DNA from: Solimonas fluminis
Lineage (GTDB): Bacteria; Pseudomonadota; Gammaproteobacteria; Nevskiales; Nevskiaceae
Length of the DNA: 64,000 nucleotides
Direction of reading: 5' to 3'
NCBI RefSeq assembly: GCF_002930645.1
Contig: NZ_PSNW01000002.1
Span: 124,001 to 188,000 of the forward strand
In this document: positions 42,357 through 50,391 of the stretch, one piece after another
Layout of the letters: every line of letters begins with the position of its first letter
Numbering within the stretch: position 1 is the first letter of the stretch
Notes under the pieces: generated by a model
What the model was told of the DNA's origin: nothing
Seen by the model: only the letters and a program-made list of their open reading frames with translations
Databases searched by the model: none
Program-made: the position numbers and the translations under genes

Positions 42357-42380
42357 GCGGCCCGCCCCCCGGCGGGCCGC
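42357..42380. repeat. GCGGGCC hairpin after the broken SH3 copy
   Basis: GCGGCCCGCC / GGCGGGCCGC, 10-bp perfect stem with a CCCC loop. A related hairpin follows the barrel gene at 42569-42604. Confidence 0.7.
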
Positions 42381-42392
42381 CCCGACAGCTTA

Positions 42393-42510
42393 TTACTGCA
42401 CGAGGGCGCTGTCGCTCAGCCAGCCGGTGCTGCCGTTGTAGTCCTCGAACCACCAGGCACCGCCGGCGTTCGGCAGGCGCTGCTTGATGTTCACCGTGGC
42501 CAGGGGGCCT
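42393..42510 (-). pseudogene. Truncated SH3-tail copy
   Basis: The last ~38 codons read GPLATVNIKQRLPNAGGAWW then FEDYNGSTGWLSDSALVQ and a stop. This aligns to the C-terminal tails of both flanking genes (VPNAQGVWWYASYNGMSGW in the barrel). Upstream of GPLAT the similarity stops at once at GCCTGAGCGGATCGAAGGGC (42507-42526), a dispersed-repeat sequence, and there is no signal peptide or start. So it is the 3' remnant of a third family member. Confidence 0.75.
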
Positions 42511-42568
42511 GAGCGGATCGAAGGGCATCGAGGGGCGATACCGCGCCCAGGCCGCCGCCGTCGGCTCG

Positions 42569-42604
42569 GCGCAGGCGGCCCTCCGGATGGCGGGCCGCCT
42601 GCGC
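42569..42604. repeat. Long hairpin after the SH3-tailed barrel gene
   Basis: GCGCAGGCGGCCC (42569-42581) pairs with GGGCCGCCTGCGC (42592-42604), 13-bp stem, 4 bases after the stop of the barrel gene (minus strand). No T-run follows, so a Rho-independent terminator is uncertain; it may stabilise the 3' end. Confidence 0.65.
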
Positions 42605-42607
42605 GGT

Positions 42608-43576
42608 TTACTTCAGCGCGCTTTCGCTGACCCAGCCGGACATGCCATTGTAGGACGCATACCACCAGACACCCTGAGCGTTGGGCACACGCTGCAGCAG
42701 CTGCAGCTCGGCACCAGCCGGGATACTGCCGTCGATGGGGGCACCCGAGCGCGGCTGGCGCAGCAACATGGTGGGCTGGGCCGTCAGGCGTACGCCGGCC
42801 GCCACCATGCCGCCGGGCAGATCGGGTTTGATGGTGCTGGAAGCGGACGTGGGTTGCGAAGCCGCCGGAATCGAGGTGGGGGCGGCCGTTGCAGGATGCG
42901 GCGGCTGGGACTGGATGGCAGGAACAACCGGCGCCGGGGCCGCAGCAGGCGGGTAGGCCGGCTGGTACGCCGGAGCAGGTGCCGGCGCATAGCTGGACGG
43001 CAGCCGCGACGTGCCGCTGGGAAGCTCCAGCACCACGCCCAGGCTTATAACAGTGACGTTGCTTTCCCCTGCATCGCTATCCGGGAAATCGCTGAAGTCC
43101 CTGACGTCGACATAGTTCTCGAGATCGAAACGCAGGCCGAACCAGGGCGTGAGCTTCCAGTCACCGCCGAGGCCGTAAGTGAATCCGCTGGAGGAAGCCG
43201 ACCTGTCGGCAAAGGGGGTATTGGTCAGCTCCAGATCGGCATCGCCATCGTAGTAACCACCCTTGAGCCATACGCCGGAGCCCTTGGAGTCGAGCTTGGC
43301 GAAGTAGCCCAGCGATCCGCGCACCCCCGAGAACTTGAGGCCCACGCCAGACGGCAGTCCCCTGATATCGTGCTTGCCGGCATCCGTGTAGGCCACCTCC
43401 AGCATCAGCGGCACCTGATCGAACCGGTAACCCGCGAATGCCGCGAAGCTCGTCGCGTCGTCCACGTCTTCGTATTCGTACTGACTGAAGGTGCCGGCAC
43501 CGCCGACATAAGGCCCCGCCACCGCCACGCCGCTCATCGCCAGGGCACCCAGCCCCAGCCAGTTCACGAACTTCAT
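42608..43576 (-). CDS. Outer-membrane beta-barrel protein with C-terminal SH3-like domain
   Basis: 322 residues. Signal FVNWLGLGALAMSGVAVAGP; an eight-strand-type barrel (YVGGAGTFSQYEYEDVDDAT to NVTVISLGVVLELPSG, residues ~22-185) of the OmpA-like/OmpW-like class; a Pro/Ala/Ser linker (~190-260); and an SH3-like tail (SIPAGAELQLLQRVPNAQGV, WWYASYNGMSGWVSESALK). A barrel that carries a periplasmic SH3 domain would tether the outer membrane to the cell wall (inference). Two related tails follow downstream. Its leader has GATAGAGT as a possible -10. Confidence 0.82.
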   Translation of the reverse strand: MKFVNWLGLGALAMSGVAVAGPYVGGAGTFSQYEYEDVDDATSFAAFAGYRFDQVPLMLEVAYTDAGKHDIRGLPSGVGLKFSGVRGSLGYFAKLDSKGSGVWLKGGYYDGDADLELTNTPFADRSASSSGFTYGLGGDWKLTPWFGLRFDLENYVDVRDFSDFPDSDAGESNVTVISLGVVLELPSGTSRLPSSYAPAPAPAYQPAYPPAAAPAPVVPAIQSQPPHPATAAPTSIPAASQPTSASSTIKPDLPGGMVAAGVRLTAQPTMLLRQPRSGAPIDGSIPAGAELQLLQRVPNAQGVWWYASYNGMSGWVSESALK

Positions 43577-43648
43577 GCATCCCCCCGGTGAATGGCCTGA
43601 CGGCCAGATCTGATTTTTCGCAACTCTATCTTGCCGTCATAACGTCGG

Positions 43649-43671
43649 AAAAACAGCTAGCCGGATGGCTA
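43649..43671 (-). terminator. Terminator of the haem-protein operon
   Basis: On the minus strand TAGCC-atcc-GGCTA is followed by GCTG and five T. Short stem but well placed, ~30 bases after the stop of the last operon gene. Confidence 0.5.
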
Positions 43672-43702
43672 ATACGCCGGAACCCGGCCGGGGTGGTTTC
43701 CG

Positions 43703-44569
43703 TCAGTAGTCGCCCTCGTGGTGCTTCGCCGCCTCGCGCAGTTCGGCCCGCTGCCGCAGGCGCTGGGCCCGGTCCTTGTCCGAGCGCCAGATCACGTCGG
43801 GGAACAGCAGCACGCGCAGCAGGCCCACCAGCATGAACAGGTAGCTGAAGCTGAACAGGAGGCCGCAGAACATCGACACCCATTCGAAGCTCGGCGCCAC
43901 GTACTTGATGCCCCACCAGGACATGACGTCCACCACCGAGGCGGTCAGGCCCACCGGGAAGATCCACTGGTAGGACTGGAGCTGGTTGAACTGCATCGAG
44001 AAGGGGATGCCGATGATGAAGAAGCTGGTGGTGAAGCCGAACAGGTGGGCGTGGGTGAAGGCGATCAGCTTGCCCAGCGACATCTGCTCGAAATAGGCCT
44101 GGGCCGTGCCGTGCAGGCGCAGCTGGTACCAGATCTCGGAGGCGCCGAAGCAGAAGGCGATGCCGAACATCACCACCGCCATGGCGATGCCGCGCTTGGC
44201 CGCCGGCGGCAGCTCGCGCAGGTTCAGCTCGACGCTGTGGGACTCGAAGGGGATGAACCACCAGACCGCCGCCAGGATCACGAAGAACACCGCGATCAGC
44301 GCCAGCGGCCCGCCCACGGTCAGCCACAGCGGCTTCTCGGGCGGCAACTCGACGATGGCCGTGCTCTCCACCGGCTTGTCGCTGAAGAAGTCGAAGTCGT
44401 CGCCGGCGGGCGTCTCCTGCTGCTCCGCCGCCGCGGGCGGCGCGGCATCCGCTTCGGCCGCCGACACGGCGAGGCTGCGCGCCAGCAGGAACACGGCGAG
44501 GAAGAAGGCGGCCACGCCGAACTCGAACAGGCGCACGGCGCCCTTCCCGGCCGGCCGCACGCTACGCAT
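43703..44569 (-). CDS. Polytopic membrane protein of the cytochrome operon
   Basis: 288 residues. N-terminal helix (LFEFGVAAFFLAVFLLARSL), an acidic Pro/Ala periplasmic stretch (~40-75), then about five helices. Conserved-looking histidines lie in LRLHGTAQAYFEQM and LIAFTHAHLFGFTTSFFIIG, the latter two in or at a membrane helix, so a haem or metal site is possible. WIFPVGLTASVVDVMSWWGI is aromatic-rich. No family recognised. Overlaps the mono-haem cytochrome gene by 8 bases; last in a five-gene unit. Confidence 0.78.
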   Translation of the reverse strand: MRSVRPAGKGAVRLFEFGVAAFFLAVFLLARSLAVSAAEADAAPPAAAEQQETPAGDDFDFFSDKPVESTAIVELPPEKPLWLTVGGPLALIAVFFVILAAVWWFIPFESHSVELNLRELPPAAKRGIAMAVVMFGIAFCFGASEIWYQLRLHGTAQAYFEQMSLGKLIAFTHAHLFGFTTSFFIIGIPFSMQFNQLQSYQWIFPVGLTASVVDVMSWWGIKYVAPSFEWVSMFCGLLFSFSYLFMLVGLLRVLLFPDVIWRSDKDRAQRLRQRAELREAAKHHEGDY

Positions 44570-45320
44570 TCTTGAGCCTCACGTACAGCAGCGTGCCGGC
44601 CTTCTTCACCGCCGCGGTGATCGCCGCGTCCAGGTCGCTGCCGGCCGCGGCGGGCAACTGGTCCACGGCCACGCCGCTGAACTTCGCGTAGACCTTGCTC
44701 TGCGCCGCGGCGGGCACCTGGCTGCTGTTCATCGCCCTGACCTGAGTGACCTTGAGCTGGCGGTCGGTCACCAGCAGCAGGAAGAAGGTCTTGCCCTTGA
44801 ACTCCGCCGGGAAGATCAGCGCGGTACCGGCCGGGCGCTTGTCCTGCAGCGGCACGTAGATGGTGTTCTCGTCGGCCTTGCCCAGGACGGCGCCCAGGGT
44901 CTTGGCCCGGGCGATGTCGGCCTCGGTCAGGATCGCGTCGCGCGGCAGGTACTCGCGCACGCCGGGGAAGGCAGCCTGCACCTCGCGCGGGATCAGGCTG
45001 GCGGTATCCAGCCAGTCACCCTTGCTGGCCGGCGTGGAACTTCGGTTGCCGGGATTGGCGCGGGCCTGGGCCTCGGCGCCATTGGCGGCACCGTCGCCGT
45101 CGGCATCGTTGCCGGCGATCTTCGCGAAGGACCCGGCGTTCATGCCGGCAGTCTTGAACTGCTGTCCGTAGGCGTTCAGCGGCGTGCCGCCGCCGTCCTT
45201 GTGGCAGGCGTTGCAGGACGGCGCATAGCCGTACTCGGCCTTGTACATCCGGGCGAAGGCGGGTTCGGCCTGGGCCTGGGGGAACGCGAGAACCAGCAGC
45301 AGGGGCAACAAACGCTTCAC
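44562..45320 (-). CDS. Mono-haem c-type cytochrome with C-terminal domain
   Basis: 252 residues. Signal LLPLLLVLAFPQAQA; haem site CNACH (residues 36-40) in GYAPSCNACHKDGGGTPLNA. A calcium-loop-like segment AGNDADGDGAANGAEAQARA follows at ~69-88. The C-terminal ~130 residues (YVPLQDKRPAGTALIFPAEF, FFLLLVTDRQLKVTQVRAMN, AAITAAVKKAGTLLYVRLKN) form a separate alpha/beta domain, faintly like FMN-binding domains of RnfG/NqrC type but without their flavin Thr motif. Electron carrier in the periplasm. Confidence 0.82.
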   Translation of the reverse strand: MKRLLPLLLVLAFPQAQAEPAFARMYKAEYGYAPSCNACHKDGGGTPLNAYGQQFKTAGMNAGSFAKIAGNDADGDGAANGAEAQARANPGNRSSTPASKGDWLDTASLIPREVQAAFPGVREYLPRDAILTEADIARAKTLGAVLGKADENTIYVPLQDKRPAGTALIFPAEFKGKTFFLLLVTDRQLKVTQVRAMNSSQVPAAAQSKVYAKFSGVAVDQLPAAAGSDLDAAITAAVKKAGTLLYVRLKNA

Positions 45321-45331
45321 CGCGTCCCTCC

Positions 45332-47050
45332 TCAGAAATCGAACAGCCCGGGCACCGTGGCGCGCATGCGCTCCAGCAGCTGCGGGTCCTTCTTCAGCGC
45401 CGCCTCCAGCGCGGTGCGCTGCGGCGAATCCGCCGGCGGCATCAGCGTATGGGCCTTGTCGCTGCCGCGGTAGCGCTCCCAGTCCAGCACGTCGCGGATC
45501 TTGGCGGTGGCCCTGACCTGCTCCAGCACCTCGGCCTCGCTGCGCCCGCCCATGAAGTCCAGGCGCCTGGCGGGGTTGCCGCGATGGCAGCTGAAACAGT
45601 ACTCCTCGAAGGGATGCAGCGGCGAATCCGCGGCCAGCTTCAGCGGCGGGCCGCCGCTGGCCTGCGGCGGCGACATCTCGGCGGTGGCCAGGCAGCAGTA
45701 GGCCGGCGCCGTCTTCTCGCCCAGCACGGTCAGCAAGGCCTGCATCGTCTTCACCCGCGAGAACGGGCCAGGGCGGAACAGTGCCGGGTCCAGGCGGTCC
45801 ACGGCGGCCTCCAGCGCCTCGGGACCGAGGCCGCCGGCCTGCTCCAGGCGACGGCGGTCCCCCTCGCTGAACAGCGCCGCCAGGCCATAGATGCCGTCGA
45901 TGTCAGCCGCCGTCAGCAGGCGCTTGGGCGGGCGCGGCGTCAGCGGGTCCAGGGACGCAGGCAGTTTCGGCAGGCGGTCGAAGGCCACCAGGTCCTCGTT
46001 GTTGCGCGCGCCCTCGCCCGGCTTCGGTTCCGGGGTGAACAGGCCGCGGATGCGGTTGCGCAGGCCGCGCCGCTCAGCCAGCGGATCGCGGTTGCGCAGG
46101 TCGGACTCCGGCACGGCGATGCCTTCGGCAGGCCAGGCCGCGGCCTGCATCCGGCGCAGCTCTGCGGCCTGCGACCCCTGCGCGTCGAAGCTGCCGGGGT
46201 CGGAGAGGTAGCGCAGCGCCAGCTTGAGCATCAGGCGCCGGCAATCCGCGCCCCCGGCACCGCAGGCGTCGATCCACAATTGCTGCGTCACCGCGACGAA
46301 GGCCCCGGTGTCGGTCAGTTCATCGAAGCGCTCCGGCGAAGCCAGCGGCTGGGCGGTGGGCATGCCGAGATAGGGCTCGCCGCGGCGCGCCGCGGCGATC
46401 TGCGCGGCGATCTCGGGCTGGCCGTTGGTCTCGGCCCAGGGACGCTGCGGGAAGATCGGCGTGGCGCCCTGGTGGCAGGTGGTGCAGACCGCGCGCCGCG
46501 CGTAGACGATGCGGCGCGCGCCGGTGGCGGAGTAGTCCTGCACCAGCTGGAACTCGAAGCGGCCCGCCGCCTCGTTGTAGCTGAGCACCTCGATCTCGTT
46601 GGCCTCCTCGACGAAGCCGAGGAACAGCTGGCCGCGCGGCGCCAGGCCCAGCGAGGCCGGCGTGCCCGGCGCCTGGAAATCGGCCGCCACCAGCACGCGC
46701 GGATGGCGGAAGTCCGCCTGTGCCTTCAGCAGTGAGCGGCCCTGCGGGATCATCAGGGTCACCGGCATGCGTCCTTCCGGATCCTGCTTGCGCAGCATCT
46801 CCACCAGCTTTTCGAAGGGATACGGCAAGCCGTCGTTCTGCGCCACCAGGTGGTCGAACAGCGAGCGCGTGCCGGCCGGGGGCAGATCCTCGCTGGCGAT
46901 CAGCTTCGCGCTCAGCCGCGGCGCGGCCTGCGCCGGCTGCTGCGCGCTGCGCGCGACGATGTCGGGCCCGCGCGGCCCCGGCGCCGGGCGCAGCCACAGC
47001 CAGGCGGCGACGCCCAGCGCAGCGACCAGCAGCACGAGGGCGCGCTTCAT
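45332..47050 (-). CDS. Di-haem c-type cytochrome, membrane-anchored
   Basis: 572 residues. ATG 47050 overlaps the upstream stop (ATGA). N-terminal anchor or signal ALVLLVAALGVAAWLWLRP with no clear cleavage site. Haem site 1 CTTCH (189-193) in RAVCTTCHQGATPIFPQRPW; site 2 CFSCH (485-489) in FEEYCFSCHRGNPARRLDFM. A Cys pair also stands in DACGAGGADC and YCCLATAEM. RYRGSDKAHTLMPPADSPQ near the end could supply the axial Met. No family recognised beyond cytochrome c. Third gene of the operon. Confidence 0.82.
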   Translation of the reverse strand: MKRALVLLVAALGVAAWLWLRPAPGPRGPDIVARSAQQPAQAAPRLSAKLIASEDLPPAGTRSLFDHLVAQNDGLPYPFEKLVEMLRKQDPEGRMPVTLMIPQGRSLLKAQADFRHPRVLVAADFQAPGTPASLGLAPRGQLFLGFVEEANEIEVLSYNEAAGRFEFQLVQDYSATGARRIVYARRAVCTTCHQGATPIFPQRPWAETNGQPEIAAQIAAARRGEPYLGMPTAQPLASPERFDELTDTGAFVAVTQQLWIDACGAGGADCRRLMLKLALRYLSDPGSFDAQGSQAAELRRMQAAAWPAEGIAVPESDLRNRDPLAERRGLRNRIRGLFTPEPKPGEGARNNEDLVAFDRLPKLPASLDPLTPRPPKRLLTAADIDGIYGLAALFSEGDRRRLEQAGGLGPEALEAAVDRLDPALFRPGPFSRVKTMQALLTVLGEKTAPAYCCLATAEMSPPQASGGPPLKLAADSPLHPFEEYCFSCHRGNPARRLDFMGGRSEAEVLEQVRATAKIRDVLDWERYRGSDKAHTLMPPADSPQRTALEAALKKDPQLLERMRATVPGLFDF

Positions 47051-47691
47051 GCCGCGCTCCCGCGCTCGGCCCAGGCCGCGGCGGCGGCAAAGGCCAGGTA
47101 GCCGGCCAAGGCCATCGCGGCGACGGCGCGGGCATCGTCCATCAGCCAGGGTCCCAACGTATGCGCGGCCTGTACCACCGACAGCACCGCGGCGAGCGTC
47201 CAGGCACGCCGCGCGTGCCGCGGCAAGGTCCGCGCGTACAGCGCCGTGCTGCCGAGCAACAGGACCAGCTCCAGAGCCAGCTCCGGCACCGGGTAGTTCC
47301 ACAGGCCCAGGCCGAGCTTGTGCTGGTTGCCGTACAGGGGCAGGTCCGGCGCATGCACCAGCAGGTCCAGGAACCAGTGCGAGGCCACCGCGGCCGCCAC
47401 CGCCAGCGCCGCCGCACGGCCGTCGCCGCGCCGCAGGGCATGCCAGGCCAGGCCCAGGGCCGCGGCCCAGGCCGCCGTCGCCAGCAGGCTGTGCGTATAG
47501 GGCATGTAGTAGAGGTCCACCGGAAAGGCCGCGGTGAAGCCCGGGACCACCCGCGCCTTCTCGATGCCCGCCATCACCAGCAGCGCCCAGCCGATGTCCA
47601 CCGCCTGCACGGCGAGGAACATCGCCCACAGCGGCACCCTCGGCTGCGAGGCCTTGAGCGCGAAGGCGGCGCTGTAGTGGCCGACGAACAT
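47047..47691 (-). CDS. Membrane-bound hydrolase-like protein (YdjM/DUF457-like)
   Basis: 214 residues, five or six helices. MFVGHYSAAFALKASQPRVP opens it with an early His; LYYMPYTHSLLATAAWAAAL and VASHWFLDLLVHAPDLPLYG supply the HS..H..D histidine/aspartate set of the YdjM-like metal-dependent family. Role unknown. Lies between two di-haem cytochrome genes, 7 bases after one and overlapping the next, so it belongs to the same unit. Confidence 0.75.
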   Translation of the reverse strand: MFVGHYSAAFALKASQPRVPLWAMFLAVQAVDIGWALLVMAGIEKARVVPGFTAAFPVDLYYMPYTHSLLATAAWAAALGLAWHALRRGDGRAAALAVAAAVASHWFLDLLVHAPDLPLYGNQHKLGLGLWNYPVPELALELVLLLGSTALYARTLPRHARRAWTLAAVLSVVQAAHTLGPWLMDDARAVAAMALAGYLAFAAAAAWAERGSAA

Positions 47692-47698
47692 GCGTCCG

Positions 47699-50098
47699 CT
47701 ACATCAGCTTGAGGAATTCGCGCAGCGCCAGCTTGTCGTCCTTCGACAGCGACACGCCGAACTGGTGCCCCTTGTTCTCCACCAGGTCGTCGCATTTCAT
47801 GAACAGCGGCGAGTGCGGATCGGAGGAGGTGAAGGCGGCGATCGGCGTACCCTTCTTGACCGTCAGGCGGATCGGGCCCTGCTGGTCCTCGCGCGGCGCC
47901 AGCTTGATGTCGCGGTCGGTGACGCTGATCTTCTGCGGACGGTGCGGCGTGACGTTGGGATTGTCCGAGGTCAGCAGCTCGTCGAAGGCGATCTCGAACT
48001 GCTTCACGCGGCCACGCACGGTGTAGTCGATCGCGCCGTTCTTCAGGTGCGTCAGCTCGCCGATGGCATTGTTGTGCAGGAACGGCGCGGTGGCCCAGGC
48101 CGACAGCAGCGAGAAATTGCGCAGGTAGCCGCTGCCGCCCTCGATCTTCTTCTCGCCCATCACGCGCCCGCCCAGCCCCGGGACCATGCGGTTGAGCACC
48201 TGTGGCACCGAGCCCGGCGAGGGCCGCTGGCGGAAGGTCTCGGAAGCGAACTGCTCCCAGATGTGCCCGGCGTTGTGGTTGTCATGCATCGCGCGGCACA
48301 TGTTGGTGCCGATGATGTTGAACGGCACCGGCTCGTCGTTGGCCAGCCAGTCCTGGCCGAGGAAATCCTTGCCGACGAACTGGCGCGGGCGCAGCCTGCC
48401 GCTCTGCGGGTCCTTGGCCAGGTACTTGGCCTGGAAGGCCGCCGAGTTGCGCTCGGCCTCGCTGAACTCGTATTGCCAGTAGTCCTCGGCACCGAAGACA
48501 TGGCCCTCGTAGTAGCGCTCCAGCGCGGCCTTGTCGGCACGCACATTGTCCGGCGCGAACTTGGAGCTGTGGCAGCCGGCGCATTCGCGGGCGAAGACCT
48601 TGCGCCCCTGCGGCACCCTGGCCAGGTCGATGAAGGCGGAGCCGGGCGTGCCGTCGACGTCCGTGGCCTTCAGCAGGTAGGTCGGCCCGCCGGTCATCAG
48701 GAAGGAGGCCAGCTCCGGCATCTTGGCGTCGGCGTAGTTCCAGGCCTCGCAGTCCTTGGCGCATTGCGCGATGTCGAAGGGCTTCTGGCGCGCCTGGTCG
48801 CCGAAGAACGTGCCCGGCTTGGGGAACTTGGGCGTCCAGCATTCCTCGGTGCACATGCCGATGTTGACGTAGACGCGGATCAGCGCCAGGTGCTCGCCGA
48901 CGCTGTCCTCGCCGCCCTTGAGCACGTGGCGCGTGCGGGCCTTGGAGATCTTGCCGGTGACCGGATCCTTCATCTGCTCCTCGAACAGCCGCTTGTTCGA
49001 GAAGTCCATGATGTTGTTCTGGGTGCCGGGGTTGTGCTGGAAGTCGGTGGCCACCAGCGAAGTGTCGATGGTGCCCACGCGATGACCCAGGCCCAGCACC
49101 TGCCGCGACAGCGAGTCCTGCGGCGTGCCCATCACGTACTGCATCGGCTGCATGGTGTACTGGTTGCCGATGGTGGCGTGGATGTTCTCCCACCTGGGCT
49201 GGTTGGGGTCCTTGGGCGGGTTGGTGGGGTCGAAGGCCACGTGGCACTGCACGCAGGGCCCGCCCAGCACGTAGCGCAGGTTCTTCTGCAGCTCGTCCTT
49301 GCGGTAGGGTGAAGTGGCCGGATCGAAGGTCACCTTGCCCGAGGCGTCCCGGGTCGGGTCCTGGTAGTACTTGCGGTAGCCCAGCACGCCGGAACTGTGG
49401 GCGTCGGGGCAGCGGTCGTACCAGTGGGTGCTGGCGTCGCCTTCCGTGCAATCCGGGTCGTTGATCATTCCCCACTTGGTGAAGCGGTGCTTGCGCTCGC
49501 GCGTATCGAGCCAGGGATACCAGACGTTGTCCTTGCCCACGGTGCGCGTGGTGTGCAGGTATTCCTCGTCCTGGTTGCCGAAGCTGCCCTTGAACCAGAC
49601 GTCGCGGCCGCGACGCACCTGTTCGCGCGCCAGCTGGGCCGCGGCGGGGTTGGTCTTGGCCAGGTCCTTGAACAGCTGGTTGACGTAGCGGCAGGACTCG
49701 GCGTCGTAGCCGGTGGGCTGCGGCTGGTCGCAGGGCGGCGGCGGCGCCTGCGGGATCGGCACGATGTCCCAGGTGATCGGCCCCTGGAACGGCGGGTAGT
49801 GCGGCGGGGAGCTGCCGTCGCGCCAGACCTTGCGGGCGGCCAGGGTGTCGTAGAAATGGGCGTCGTACCAGGCGCGGTCCTTCTGCACCTTGGGCGAACC
49901 CTGCCAGGTGCCGGTGGTCAGGTTCAGCCGGACCAGGTCGTCCAGGGAAATGGACCGGTAGGTGGCGGTGTAGGGCGCATCGGGCACCGGATAGAGGCCG
50001 GCGCCCCCGGGCGAGGCATAGGGCGCGGGAGCGGCGGGCGGCGCGGCCAGCGCCACGGGTGAAGACAGCAACAGCGCCCACAGCAGCCGCTTGACCAT
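47699..50098 (-). CDS. RoxA-like di-haem c-type cytochrome (MauG/CcpA superfamily)
   Basis: 799 residues; GAGGGGA before the ATG. Signal LLWALLLSSPVALAAP. Haem sites CVQCH (282-286) and CAGCH (506-510), 224 residues apart. The C-terminal half has IGTNMCRAMHDNHNAGHIWE and QFASETFRQRPSPGSVPQVL, then GGSGYLRNFSLLSAWATAPF and LHNNAIGELT, which are the landmarks of the peroxidase/oxidase fold in RoxA-type rubber oxygenases and their relatives. RoxA of Xanthomonas cleaves polyisoprene with oxygen; it has two haems ~200 residues apart. This protein is longer by 100+ residues and has extra Cys (GMCTEECW; QCAKDCEAW). Substrate unknown. First gene of a five-gene unit. Confidence 0.78.
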   Translation of the reverse strand: MVKRLLWALLLSSPVALAAPPAAPAPYASPGGAGLYPVPDAPYTATYRSISLDDLVRLNLTTGTWQGSPKVQKDRAWYDAHFYDTLAARKVWRDGSSPPHYPPFQGPITWDIVPIPQAPPPPCDQPQPTGYDAESCRYVNQLFKDLAKTNPAAAQLAREQVRRGRDVWFKGSFGNQDEEYLHTTRTVGKDNVWYPWLDTRERKHRFTKWGMINDPDCTEGDASTHWYDRCPDAHSSGVLGYRKYYQDPTRDASGKVTFDPATSPYRKDELQKNLRYVLGGPCVQCHVAFDPTNPPKDPNQPRWENIHATIGNQYTMQPMQYVMGTPQDSLSRQVLGLGHRVGTIDTSLVATDFQHNPGTQNNIMDFSNKRLFEEQMKDPVTGKISKARTRHVLKGGEDSVGEHLALIRVYVNIGMCTEECWTPKFPKPGTFFGDQARQKPFDIAQCAKDCEAWNYADAKMPELASFLMTGGPTYLLKATDVDGTPGSAFIDLARVPQGRKVFARECAGCHSSKFAPDNVRADKAALERYYEGHVFGAEDYWQYEFSEAERNSAAFQAKYLAKDPQSGRLRPRQFVGKDFLGQDWLANDEPVPFNIIGTNMCRAMHDNHNAGHIWEQFASETFRQRPSPGSVPQVLNRMVPGLGGRVMGEKKIEGGSGYLRNFSLLSAWATAPFLHNNAIGELTHLKNGAIDYTVRGRVKQFEIAFDELLTSDNPNVTPHRPQKISVTDRDIKLAPREDQQGPIRLTVKKGTPIAAFTSSDPHSPLFMKCDDLVENKGHQFGVSLSKDDKLALREFLKLM

Positions 50099-50176
50099 GC
50101 CAATCCCCTCGTCTTTCGTTCTTGGTGTGCTGGAGCCGGATGGCCCTGGCCCGCCTCGGACGGGCGGTGCCGGGCC

Positions 50177-50206
50177 AGTCTAGGGACCCGCCACGGGGGG
50201 AAGCAA
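50177..50206 (-). promoter_or_regulatory. Putative promoter of the cytochrome operon
   Basis: Minus strand: TTGCTT (50206-50201), 18-base spacer, TAGACT (50182-50177). The ATG of the first gene lies ~80 bases further. Confidence 0.5.
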
Positions 50207-50240
50207 GCCAAGGGACTGCCAACCCTGCCGCCATCGGTGC

Positions 50241-50348
50241 GCCGCCCTGCGGGCAGCCTTCGGGGCGACCGCCTTGGCGCAGGGCGGCATCCCGAGACGC
50301 GCGGCGGACAAGACGTACATCAGCGGCCCCGGGGCGCCGCCCTGCGCC
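50241..50348. repeat. Intergenic repeat with GCCGCCCTGCG arms
   Basis: GGCGCAGGGCGGC (50276-50288) and GCCGCCCTGCGCC (50336-50348) are perfect 13-base inverted arms; GCCGCCCTGCG also occurs at 50241-50251. This type of repeat is widespread in xanthomonad-like genomes and often gives false reading frames. No gene between 50099 and 50391. Confidence 0.7.
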
Positions 50349-50391
50349 GAAACGATCTCCGTCGCAGCGAGCGCGGCGGAGTTGACGGTCC

